Below, in pieces: positions 1 to 7,797 of a stretch of 64,000 nt of DNA (positions are counted from its first letter, which is position 1; each line of letters opens with the position of its first letter). The notes below the pieces were generated by a model that searched no databases, had not been told where the DNA came from, and worked only from the letters and a program-made list of their open reading frames with translations. Source of the stretch: Mucilaginibacter glaciei (GTDB lineage Bacteria > Bacteroidota > Bacteroidia > Sphingobacteriales > Sphingobacteriaceae); assembly GCF_014773245.1 (NCBI RefSeq), contig NZ_JACWMX010000003.1:248001-312000 (forward strand). Direction: 5' to 3'. Both the position numbers and the translations under genes were made by a program.

Positions 1-234
1 GTGCTTATTCAGTTTATGATCTACTTTGCGCCGAGCCCCGGCGGCAGCGGCTTCGCCGAGGTAGGGATTTCGGTATTGTTCGGCAAAATAGTGCCGTATG
101 CACTGCTACCTGTGTTTACATTGCTGCAACGCTCATTTCTGCTGTTTTTCCCAGCTATGATAGGTGCTTATGTAGTTATAAATCTGTTACGTAAAGATTC
201 AATGAAGAAAACTAAACGCGCCGTTGTTAAGTAA
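1..234 (+). CDS. Flippase-like membrane protein (UPF0104/LPG synthase TM family), C-terminal part
   Basis: Only the last 77 residues are in the window; the reading frame is open to base 1, so the true start lies upstream. The fragment holds the family hallmark PSPGGSGFAE (about residues 11-20 of the visible part), a hydrophobic segment after it, a second membrane segment, and a short lysine-rich tail (KKTKRAVVK). In lysylphosphatidylglycerol synthase TM-domain proteins this glycine-rich motif lies near the end of a 7-8 helix inner-membrane domain. Substrate is unknown. A full-length relative with a variant motif is present at 38817-39788. The 3' end overlaps by 8 bases the end of the convergent kinase pseudogene. 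Family assignment is fairly safe, function is not. Confidence 0.75.
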   Translation: MLIQFMIYFAPSPGGSGFAEVGISVLFGKIVPYALLPVFTLLQRSFLLFFPAMIGAYVVINLLRKDSMKKTKRAVVK

Positions 235-1236
235 GTATCAGCGTTATCTGGATAGTGAATTTGTCGGCCGTGGCATCTGCATGAAAATCGTGCTGCTCAT
301 GATAAGTGTCTGTTAAACGTTTACGGATAGTGTTCAGGTCTACGCCCCCCGGTTCGCCATTTTGCTTTTTAAATATACTGTTGCTGCTGTAAATGATTAA
401 TTGGTTAGCCATTTGGGTAACCTTTCAACATAAGCATTTTCATGGAGGCCCAACCCCGAATGTTTGAAGGCATTCTCCAAAAGGGGTATCAATATCATGG
501 GTTCTACCCGGCGGTTTTCGTCCTGCACATCAAATTCAATTTTTAAATTAAGCTTCCCTTTTTGTTGCAGCTTAAATAATTCCACATAGGTGTTCAGTGC
601 GGTCTCTTCTTGCTTCAGGGTAACGCACTCGTTGCATTCATGAAGCAGGTAACGCAGTATGGAGGATAGCTTGAACAGGTAGTCGGGCCCCTGTTCAGAC
701 CGGCTCAGCGAGAGCGTGTAAATATTATTAACGGTATTCAGTAAAAAATGAGGCGACATTTGCGCCTTTAAAAAACTTAGCTGGTTTTGCAGTTTGATAC
801 GGTCTTCTTCATCTTTTTTCAATATTCGCCCGTAATTGGTGGCGGCTAAACGGGCTACAATGGCAAACGCCGCAACGGCGGCCTCAACCAATATGGCCAG
901 CCCCAGGGTAACATGGTGCGGGTTGGTGCCCAGCCCGAAAAAGCGGGTCGAAGCAAATTCATGTTCTATCCAGATGCGAACGGGGGTGATCAGGCAAAAC
1001 AAAAGCAGTAGGGCCGCGCCCGCCAGTTCGAATTTGCGTTTTTCGATAAAAAGCGGCGTGATTACACTGTAACAAATATAAAAATCTATCAGGTGGCAAA
1101 TAAACAGCAGTACTATGCGGTTAAGCGCGGCGGGTACATCGGCACTGTAAATGGAAATAAACAGGATAACTGAAAATAATACAAACCAAAAAGCTAACTG
1201 GAGTATTACAGCAAAGGACTTAAAAGCAGTGGTCAT
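227..1236 (-). pseudogene. LytS-type sensor histidine kinase, interrupted by a frameshift
   Basis: From 1236 leftwards, 279 residues encode four or so membrane helices (about 8-30, 40-65, 70-90, 112-132), then a His_kinase (PF06580) domain with the phospho-acceptor in QMSPHFLLNTVNNIY (H163) and the N-box LLENAFKHSG. Just after GLHENAYV the frame runs into a stop at 397, while the missing end of the ATPase domain, including GGVDLNTIRKRL (the GxGxxN-like lid region), continues in another frame down to 227. The shift lies near 415-425 and equals loss of one base or gain of two. No slippery heptamer is seen, so this is a real mutation or a sequencing error, not obviously programmed. No LytTR regulator is adjacent. 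It ends convergently with the flippase fragment. Confidence 0.8.
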
Positions 1237-1539
1237 ACAGTTGAATTGTAATAGGGGATTTACGGATTCAGGACTACACCAATATTACAAAAAACATTGA
1301 AGATGAACAATTTATTGAGGGGACAAAACTGCGACTAAACTTTCTCAAGATTTTTAATTTGTATCCGAGCATTAAACTTTTTTACCTCTATTTGTTAATA
1401 CGCTATCAAATCATGAGTATACCCTTAAACGTAATTATAACAGGCACTAAATCGAAACCCTCTTCCTTTCCGTTAGTTAGTCATAAAATCATATTCAACT
1501 CTCATATACTTAATTAATTAGAAGTTCTATTTTTACTTT
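1237..1539. other. Divergent intergenic region between the broken kinase and the PAS gene
   Basis: About 300 bases, A+T rich, holding the promoters of both flanking divergent genes by position. I see no clear TTG-N19-TAnnTTTG promoter, no RNA gene, no strong inverted repeat and no plausible small ORF. Confidence 0.5.
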
Positions 1540-2148
1540 ATGAAGCGTTTTCGGCAAATAACTGGTTTTTTAGCCAATTCATCGGTTTTCTACACCATTG
1601 CAATCAACCTGGATAGCAAGTATGTGTTTGTTAGTAATAATTACAACCGCAATTTTGATCAGTCAAATGGTTCGCTATTAGGTAAGAACTTTTCGGTAAC
1701 CCTGCATCCCGATGATATTCGCATTTGTGCAGAAGTCGGCATGAAGTGCTTAGCACAACCGGGGGAGCTTTTTCCGGCAACTTTGCGTAAGCATGACGGT
1801 AAAGGAGGGTTTGTTGTAACACAGTGGGAAATGAGCGCTTATTGCGATATTTCCGAACAGCCGGCGGGAATTTTTTGTATCGGTTATAACATTACTGAGT
1901 ATATAGATACGCAGATAAAGTTGGAAGATGCAACTTTAGAGATAGTTGGTAAAAACGACCAGTTAAATGAAATTGGTTTTATCCAATCGCACGTTGTTCG
2001 TAAACCATTGGCAAATATTATTGGATTAGCAGATCTGCTGGAGGGAGCGGACATGAACAGCCAGGAAAAAAGTATAGTCGGGATGATGGTGTCCAGCGCC
2101 AAGGAACTCGATTTGATGATCAGAGATATATCTAACAAAATAGTGTAA
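1540..2148 (+). CDS. PAS-domain protein with a histidine-kinase-like dimerisation segment but no ATPase domain
   Basis: 202 residues. Residues about 10-130 read as a PAS domain: IAINLDSKYVFVSNNYN, then the typical LHPDDI turn, and the ending FCIGYNITEYIDTQIKLE, which leads into a short coiled coil. Residues about 145-200 (IQSHVVRKPLANIIGLADLLE) look like a HisKA dimerisation helix with the H-x-x-R-K-P-L-A variant of the H-box. The protein stops there, with no N, G1 or G2 boxes. Such a protein could act as a sensor or phospho-relay partner but could not phosphorylate itself. It lies 74 bases upstream of a response regulator and kinase pair in the same direction, which suggests, but does not prove, a functional link. 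Confidence 0.75.
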   Translation: MKRFRQITGFLANSSVFYTIAINLDSKYVFVSNNYNRNFDQSNGSLLGKNFSVTLHPDDIRICAEVGMKCLAQPGELFPATLRKHDGKGGFVVTQWEMSAYCDISEQPAGIFCIGYNITEYIDTQIKLEDATLEIVGKNDQLNEIGFIQSHVVRKPLANIIGLADLLEGADMNSQEKSIVGMMVSSAKELDLMIRDISNKIV

Positions 2149-2222
2149 TGAGTATTAAGCTGTGTTGTTTGTGATTTTTTGGGCACAATAATTAATGTTA
2201 GTTTTATTATTATTAGCTTGAT

Positions 2223-2921
2223 ATGAAAGTATTGCTTATTGAGGATGAGCCGGGCCTGGTATCAGTGATCACACGTGGCCTTACAGTTGCCGGTATGGAG
2301 GTGAGCGTCGCCGCCGATGGCCTTATGGGCCTGGATATGGCACTGAACCACCAATTTGATATCATCCTGCTGGATATTATGCTGCCGGGGATGAATGGCG
2401 TACAAGTTTGTAAGGAAGTACGCAAACAAAACGATGTAGTACCTATTTTGATGCTAACAGCGCTGTCAAGCACCGAAAACATTGTTACCGGCCTCAACAG
2501 CGGCGCCGACGATTACCTGGCCAAACCCTTTCAATTTGCCGAGCTGGAGGCCCGCATCCGTACGCTGGTGCGCCGTAGCAAAGCAGCAAGTACACCCAAG
2601 AGTGTAGTAAGTATTGCCGGCCTAGAAGTTGATACCGTGTCAAAACTGGTTAAAAGAAACGGTAATGGCATTAGCTTAACTGCTACGGAATATAACCTGC
2701 TGGAGTATTTTGTAAAGAACCAGAACATGGTGCTATCCCGCATACAGATATTGGAAAATGTTTGGGATATTGATTTTAACATGGGTACCAACGTGGTAGA
2801 TGTATATGTGAACTACCTGCGTAAAAAGGTTGATAACGGTTATGATACCAAATTGATCCACACGGTATTTGGTATGGGTTATATTTTTAAAGAAGACAAA
2901 GGGGATGAAATTACAAACTAA
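2223..2921 (+). CDS. OmpR/PhoB-family response regulator
   Basis: 232 residues. N-terminal receiver domain (1-120) with the acidic pair E8/D9, phospho-acceptor D51 in LLDIMLPGMNG, T79 and K101 (YLAKPF). Linker, then a C-terminal winged-helix DNA-binding domain (about 130-225) with TATEYNLLEYFVKN, VLSRIQILENVW, VDVYVNYLRKKVD and HTVFGMGYIF, all standard for the family. It therefore is a DNA-binding transcription regulator controlled by phosphorylation. The last 17 bases overlap the start of the next gene, a membrane histidine kinase, so the two are translationally coupled and form a cognate two-component pair. The target genes cannot be told from sequence. Confidence 0.95.
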   Translation: MKVLLIEDEPGLVSVITRGLTVAGMEVSVAADGLMGLDMALNHQFDIILLDIMLPGMNGVQVCKEVRKQNDVVPILMLTALSSTENIVTGLNSGADDYLAKPFQFAELEARIRTLVRRSKAASTPKSVVSIAGLEVDTVSKLVKRNGNGISLTATEYNLLEYFVKNQNMVLSRIQILENVWDIDFNMGTNVVDVYVNYLRKKVDNGYDTKLIHTVFGMGYIFKEDKGDEITN

Positions 2922-4263
2922 AATAACGCTGCTGTTTGTAGTTATATCAACCATTGGATTGGTACTGCTCAACGCTTCGATCTTTTACTTTGTATCTGAA
3001 TTTAATTTTGAAGATTTTTTTAAACGGCTGGAGGCACGCGTTAATCTGGCTGCCGAGATCAGGATAAACCCCAATAAGGAATCTTTGGCCTATGAGCAGG
3101 TACGTACCCGCTACCTGGAGAAGCTGGCAAACGAAACAGAGTATATCATGAAGCTTGATACCAACAGAAAGCCGGTTTACAAGAAGGCAATTGACCTGCC
3201 CGATCAATTTTATGATAAGATACTTACCCAGCGCAAAGCCCGGTATACCGAGCAGAACCATTTTTATGCAGGAAGCCTGTTTAAGATAAAGGGGCAAAAA
3301 TACATCGTGATAGTTGCTGCTACCGATCCTTACGGTTTTAAGGAATTGGAAGAGTTGAAAAAAGTGCTTTTGATTATTTTTGTGGTCTCCATCATTCTCA
3401 CCTACGTGGCGGGAACCATTTTCTCCTACTATACCGTACAGCCGGTGAGGGGGATTATTAAACGGGTGAAAAACATTAGTGCCAACAACCTGCACATGCG
3501 GCTGGACGAGCTGAAAAGCAAGGATGAGATAGGCGAACTTGTACTCACTTTTAATAATATGCTTACCCGGTTAGAGACAGCTTTTGAAACACAGAACAAC
3601 TTTGTCAGTAACGCGTCGCACGAGTTGCGTACTCCGCTTACCATTATCAGCGGTGAAACACAATTACTGCTAAAAGATGACCGCATAACTGACGAAGCCC
3701 GGGTATCGGCGAAAACGATACTTCAGGAAGCCGAAAAGCTGGGCCACATTTTAGCCAGTTTGCTTGGCTTGGCGCAAACCGGTTTTGACGGTAAAAAACA
3801 GGATTGGCAAAAGATCCGGGTGGATGAACTGGTGATTGAAGTGGCCGAATCTGCTAAGCGGATAGACCGCGACAGCGTGATAGACATTGATTTTGCCGCC
3901 CTGCCGGATAATGCCGCTCTTTTATACACGTACGGCAACAGTAACCTATTACAATTGGCATTGAGCAACATTGTGCTGAATGCATGTAAATATTCAGATA
4001 ACCGGCCGGTCACGATAAAGCTATCAGCCGATGCATTTAACATTACCATCAATGTGGTCGATATGGGCATTGGTATCCCTGTTGACGAGCAGCAAAAGAT
4101 TTTTGAACCATTTTTTCGTGCCTCCAACACAGGGCAATTTAAAGGGTATGGAATAGGCCTGCCGCTTACCCAAAACATCATCCGCCTGCACAAGGGTACC
4201 ATATCTATAAGCAGCGAAGTGCAGGTAGGCACTCGTATGCAAGTAACATTGCCGGTGGCTTAA
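2905..4263 (+). CDS. Membrane sensor histidine kinase (HAMP-HisKA-HATPase)
   Basis: 452 residues from ATG 2905, where MKLQTKITLLFVV gives a proper first membrane helix. An upstream GTG at 2869 would only add a 12-residue extension inside the regulator gene. Two membrane helices (about 7-30 and 153-178) enclose a periplasmic sensor region of roughly 120 residues. A HAMP linker follows (VQPVRGIIKRVK), then HisKA with SNASHELRTPL (phospho-acceptor H239), and a HATPase domain with N-box NIVLNACKYS, G1 DMGIGIP, F-box FEPFFRA and G2 GYGIGLPL. All catalytic boxes are intact. It overlaps the OmpR-type regulator by 17 bases and should phosphorylate it. The ligand of the periplasmic domain is unknown. 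Confidence 0.95.
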   Translation: MKLQTKITLLFVVISTIGLVLLNASIFYFVSEFNFEDFFKRLEARVNLAAEIRINPNKESLAYEQVRTRYLEKLANETEYIMKLDTNRKPVYKKAIDLPDQFYDKILTQRKARYTEQNHFYAGSLFKIKGQKYIVIVAATDPYGFKELEELKKVLLIIFVVSIILTYVAGTIFSYYTVQPVRGIIKRVKNISANNLHMRLDELKSKDEIGELVLTFNNMLTRLETAFETQNNFVSNASHELRTPLTIISGETQLLLKDDRITDEARVSAKTILQEAEKLGHILASLLGLAQTGFDGKKQDWQKIRVDELVIEVAESAKRIDRDSVIDIDFAALPDNAALLYTYGNSNLLQLALSNIVLNACKYSDNRPVTIKLSADAFNITINVVDMGIGIPVDEQQKIFEPFFRASNTGQFKGYGIGLPLTQNIIRLHKGTISISSEVQVGTRMQVTLPVA

Positions 4264-4499
4264 TAACGCTTGTAACTCCATTTCGCGCAGAAGCCTTCTT
4301 AACAGTTTCTAATAAATGATTAAGATTAAAAAGGATTTCCTGATTCGGATAAAAAATATAGGCATAATCCCCTTTGATTGTACGTTTGTACAGCAATTAT
4401 TCTAATGAACTTCTAATAACCCTCTCATCAGGTTTTAATGAGTGTGATGTTGATTTGTATAAGTAATCAATACAGCATTAACATCTAACATCATAACCT

Positions 4500-4991
4500 A
4501 TGAAAACCATATTAATCCCAACAGATTACCAGGCCATATCATTAAACAGCGTGGACGCTGTTTGCAGCCAACTAAAGGGCGAAGACCTGAACTTGATTTT
4601 TATACACCTTTTTAAATTATCAGACTCTGTTACCGATCTGCTTATGTTAAGCAATCGCAGCCGCGAATATGAAAAGGTAAACGATGCATTTTACGAGCGC
4701 CTTACCCGCATGCAAGCCCAGTACCCGCAAATAAAGAGCGTAAGGATAGAGTTTTTTTATGGTAGCACCTTAAGCATGTTCAGGAACTTTTTAGAAGCCA
4801 ACGAAGTGGATGCAGTTGCTTATGACCAAAACAGTGCCGCTAACCCTATCCATAAATCAAGTATCGATCCATCGGTGTTGGTAAGTAAAACGGGGTTGCC
4901 GATTATCAGCACTACAAACAAAACTTATGCAAGGGTTAAGAAAACCGAGTTTGCGCCTGCGTACCGCCAGCAGCAATTGGCAGAAATTTAA
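4500..4991 (+). CDS. Universal stress protein (UspA)-like protein
   Basis: 163 residues. The start MKTILIPTDYQAISLNSVDAV and the later strand VRIEFFYGSTLSMFRNFLE follow the UspA alpha/beta fold. The ATP-binding signature G-x2-G-x9-G-S/T is not seen; the corresponding part reads IHKSSIDPSVLVSKTGLPIIS, so this is likely a non-ATP-binding member. It lies 21 bases before the bestrophin-like gene in the same direction, and both are 240 bases downstream of the two-component pair. Co-transcription with the bestrophin-like gene is probable. A stress or envelope role is inference only. Confidence 0.75.
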   Translation: MKTILIPTDYQAISLNSVDAVCSQLKGEDLNLIFIHLFKLSDSVTDLLMLSNRSREYEKVNDAFYERLTRMQAQYPQIKSVRIEFFYGSTLSMFRNFLEANEVDAVAYDQNSAANPIHKSSIDPSVLVSKTGLPIISTTNKTYARVKKTEFAPAYRQQQLAEI

Positions 4992-5012
4992 ATCATCGCT
5001 AAATCTTATCCT

Positions 5013-5945
5013 ATGTTATTAAAAGAAAATATTCCCGTACGTTACATCTTTGGGAAGATAAAAAAAGAAGTGTTGATGGTAACGGTTTACTCGGTATTCA
5101 TTGCCATTATATATAACAATTTTCATGTAACCCGTATCTCTATCCCTATTGCGGTGCCCACTATTTTGGGTACCATTATATCGCTGCTACTGGCTTTCAA
5201 ATCAAACCAAGCGTATGACAGGTGGTGGGAGGCGCGCACCTTATGGGGCGGTGTTGTAAACGATACACGTACCCTTACCCGCCAATTATTAACTTTTGTA
5301 GACAGCCCGTACGGCGAGGCCGAGCAAAAAGCCTTTTGCGAGCGTATGGCCAAACGGCAAATTGCCTGGTGCCATAGTTTAAGTCATCATTTACGAGGGC
5401 AAGACTCTTTACAGGGCTTGGAAAAGCTGATCAGTACCGAAGATATAGAGCACATTAAAAAGTATAATAACGTACCGATGGCATTACTTGAACTGCAGGG
5501 TGCCGATTTGCGCAGTGCCTATAAGCTCGGTTGGATCAATGAATTTCAGCAAGTACAAATGGATGAAACACTTTCTCGTTTCAGCAACGAAATGGGCGGT
5601 TGCGAGCGGATCAAGAACACAGTATTCCCGGCTACATATAGCACGTACATACACTTCTCAGTATTGTTGTTCATCTTGTTGCTGCCATTTGGTTTGATTG
5701 AGTTTTTCGGCGTGGTGGAGGTGCCTTTGGTTATTGCGATAGCATCATCTTTTTTCCTGATAGAGGCAATGGCTATTCACCTGCAAGATCCGTTCGAGAA
5801 TAAACCTACCGATACACCAACCACTACCATATCGCGCACCATTGAGCGGGACATTAAGCAAATGCTGAAAGAGAACTTCAAGCAGGATGACGAAGTGCCG
5901 GCGGGTGCGTCATATAACCAGGCAAAAATATTCTACATTCTTTAA
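5013..5945 (+). CDS. Bestrophin-like anion channel family protein (UPF0187/RFP-TM)
   Basis: 310 residues. The stretch at about 47-78 (AVPTILGTIISLLLAFKSNQ, AYDRWWEARTLWG) is the signature of bacterial bestrophin homologues, which form pentameric chloride or cation channels in the inner membrane. Four membrane segments are visible: about 20-38, 45-65, 208-228 and 230-250. The C-terminal DPFENKPTDTP segment matches the conserved cytosolic DPF-E motif. It is preceded at 21 bases by the UspA-like gene and followed by a strong terminator at 5979, so the two form a small operon. Ion selectivity cannot be read from sequence. Confidence 0.88.
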   Translation: MLLKENIPVRYIFGKIKKEVLMVTVYSVFIAIIYNNFHVTRISIPIAVPTILGTIISLLLAFKSNQAYDRWWEARTLWGGVVNDTRTLTRQLLTFVDSPYGEAEQKAFCERMAKRQIAWCHSLSHHLRGQDSLQGLEKLISTEDIEHIKKYNNVPMALLELQGADLRSAYKLGWINEFQQVQMDETLSRFSNEMGGCERIKNTVFPATYSTYIHFSVLLFILLLPFGLIEFFGVVEVPLVIAIASSFFLIEAMAIHLQDPFENKPTDTPTTTISRTIERDIKQMLKENFKQDDEVPAGASYNQAKIFYIL

Positions 5946-5978
5946 CGAGATTCTTAATAGTTCGTAATAGTTAATTAT

Positions 5979-6012
5979 GGGGCCGCCTTCAGTAAGCGGC
6001 CCCTCTTTTATT
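5979..6012 (+). terminator. Rho-independent terminator of the Usp/bestrophin operon
   Basis: Perfect 8-bp GC stem ggggccgc / gcggcccc at 5979-5986 and 5996-6003 with a 9-base loop, followed directly by tcttttatt. It is placed 34 bases after the bestrophin stop codon. The rest of the gap to 6242 is A+T rich and holds no other feature I can support. Confidence 0.85.
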
Positions 6013-6242
6013 ACACAAGTTTTAATATCATAGCGGCATTGTTTAGTGTCGGCTTTTTTGTGCTATAACGTTTTCGTAGATTTTTGCAGGGCGATTAGCA
6101 GATAGTCGGCGTAAACTGGTAATATCGCATAATCAATTAACCTGAGCTACTAAAATTCATTTAAATACAACCAACGCAGTAGCGCAAGCTTTGTATTGAG
6201 GTGTTATTTTGGGCGACTGATTGAAACCAATTTATCTAAACT

Positions 6243-7550
6243 ATGGAACAAAAATCTACAGGCAACTACCGCTGGACCATTTGCGGGTTGATGTTTTTTG
6301 CTACAACCATCAACTATATGGACCGGCAGGTAATAGCCCTGTTAAAGCCCTACCTCACTACCGAATTTAAATGGACATCTGGCGACTATGCCGATATCGA
6401 GATAGCCTTTAAAGTAGCTTATGCTTTGGGTATGCTGGGTGTTGGCCGGGTGATAGATAAGTTGGGCACAAAGATAGGCTACGGTATTTTTGCTGGTTTA
6501 TGGAGTGTTGCCGCGGTATTGCATGCAGCAGTTACCAGTACATTGGGTTTTATATTTGCGCGCACTTTTTTAGGAGTAACCGAAGCAGGCAACTTTCCTG
6601 CAGCAATAAAAACTACTGCCGAGTGGTTTCCACGCAAAGAACGGGCTTTCGCTACCGGGATCTTCAACTCAGGCTCTAACATAGGGGCAATTATCGCCCC
6701 GTTATCCGTTCCGTTCATTGCCGAAACTTACGGTTGGCAGGTAGCCTTTATCATAACCGGCGCATTGGGCTTTGTATGGCTGGTACTTTGGTTCATGATC
6801 TATCAGCCTCCTGCCCAGCATAAACGGTTATCTAAAGCGGAATTCGATTATATTCACAGTGATGTAGATGACCTGGCGGCGGTGGCGGTATCTGCTGATG
6901 AGCCCCGTATTACCTGGCGACAACTATTGGTTTACAAGCAAACCTGGGCCTTTGTTATCGGTAAATTCATGACCGACCCTATTTGGTGGTTCTACCTTTT
7001 CTGGCTGCCTGATTTTTTGAACAAGCAATATGGTTTGGGGCCTACGCAGGTAGCTGTTCCGGTGGCACTGGTATATGTAATGTCGAGTTTTGGGAGTATA
7101 GGCGGCGGTTGGCTGCCGCTCGAATTAATGAAACGCAACTGGCCGGTGTTTAATGCGCGAAAAACGTCTATGCTCATTTATGCCTTACTTATTATACCTA
7201 TTGTACTTACCCAGTATCTGGGCAGTATGAATATGTGGTTTGCCATATTGCTGATAGGTTTGGCTGCTGCTGCGCACCAGGCTTGGAGCGCTAATATATT
7301 TACCACCGTATCTGACGTATTTCCTAAAAAGGCGGTGGCATCTGTAACCGGTATTGGCGGCATGGCAGGCGGGGTAGGTGCTGTGCTGTTAACACTATTA
7401 GTGCAAAAACGCATGTTTGTTTACTACGAAAAGTTAAATCAATTGCCCAAGGCCTATTACATTATGTTTATCATCTGTTCGCTGGCATACATTGCGGCAT
7501 GGGGCATTATGTTTACGTTGGTACGTTCAAGCAAACCGATAAAGTTATAG
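6243..7550 (+). CDS. MFS transporter, hexuronate/sugar-acid type (ExuT-like, ACS family)
   Basis: 435 residues with about 12 membrane helices. The first helix pair carries NYMDRQVIALLKPYL, and the loop between helices 2 and 3 has GVGRVIDKLGTKIGYG, both typical of the anion:cation symporter branch of the major facilitator family that includes ExuT. TAEWFPRKERAFATGIFNSG in helix 4 is also characteristic. It would carry a sugar acid such as galacturonate or glucuronate with protons. Uronate catabolic genes (kduI, uxuA) exist in the window but 46 kb away, so the substrate is inferred from the family only. It stands alone between the terminator at 5979 and valS. Confidence 0.85.
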   Translation: MEQKSTGNYRWTICGLMFFATTINYMDRQVIALLKPYLTTEFKWTSGDYADIEIAFKVAYALGMLGVGRVIDKLGTKIGYGIFAGLWSVAAVLHAAVTSTLGFIFARTFLGVTEAGNFPAAIKTTAEWFPRKERAFATGIFNSGSNIGAIIAPLSVPFIAETYGWQVAFIITGALGFVWLVLWFMIYQPPAQHKRLSKAEFDYIHSDVDDLAAVAVSADEPRITWRQLLVYKQTWAFVIGKFMTDPIWWFYLFWLPDFLNKQYGLGPTQVAVPVALVYVMSSFGSIGGGWLPLELMKRNWPVFNARKTSMLIYALLIIPIVLTQYLGSMNMWFAILLIGLAAAAHQAWSANIFTTVSDVFPKKAVASVTGIGGMAGGVGAVLLTLLVQKRMFVYYEKLNQLPKAYYIMFIICSLAYIAAWGIMFTLVRSSKPIKL

Positions 7551-7783
7551 GCAGATATTTTTCTGCGGTTTTTAATATGACGTTTTTTCAACCTAACTCC
7601 TTTCTCCTTCTCGGGAGCAGGAAGCACAGTTTTTTAACTTTTCCAAATCCGCCCGCACTAATCCGAAACTGCTATCTGCTTTCAATGGATTTGCCGGGTT
7701 GGTTCAATCTGCGTTATGCTTAACCGAGCTAAGGGCCTTCAAGACAATCTGTAAGTTAAATTCCATCATTAGCGGCAAATAGT

Positions 7784-7791
7784 TATTTTTG
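7784..7791 (+). promoter_or_regulatory. Bacteroidetes -7 element before valS
   Basis: The octamer tatttttg fits TAnnTTTG and ends 6 bases before the valS ATG, implying a very short or absent leader. The expected -33 TTG is only a ttc, so the call rests on the -7 match and position. Confidence 0.45.
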
Positions 7792-7797
7792 CAAACT

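Noticed and set aside
415..430. Programmed frameshift in the LytS-type kinase
   Set aside because: No slippery heptamer or clear stimulatory structure is visible; a mutation or sequencing error is simpler.
4381..4388. tacgtttg as promoter of the Usp/bestrophin operon
   Set aside because: The octamer fits TAnnTTTG, but it lies 112 bases before the start and has no -33 TTG at the right distance, so it was not listed.
7499..7723. 74-codon ORF between the MFS gene and valS
   Set aside because: It begins inside the transporter gene in another frame and has no recognisable pattern.
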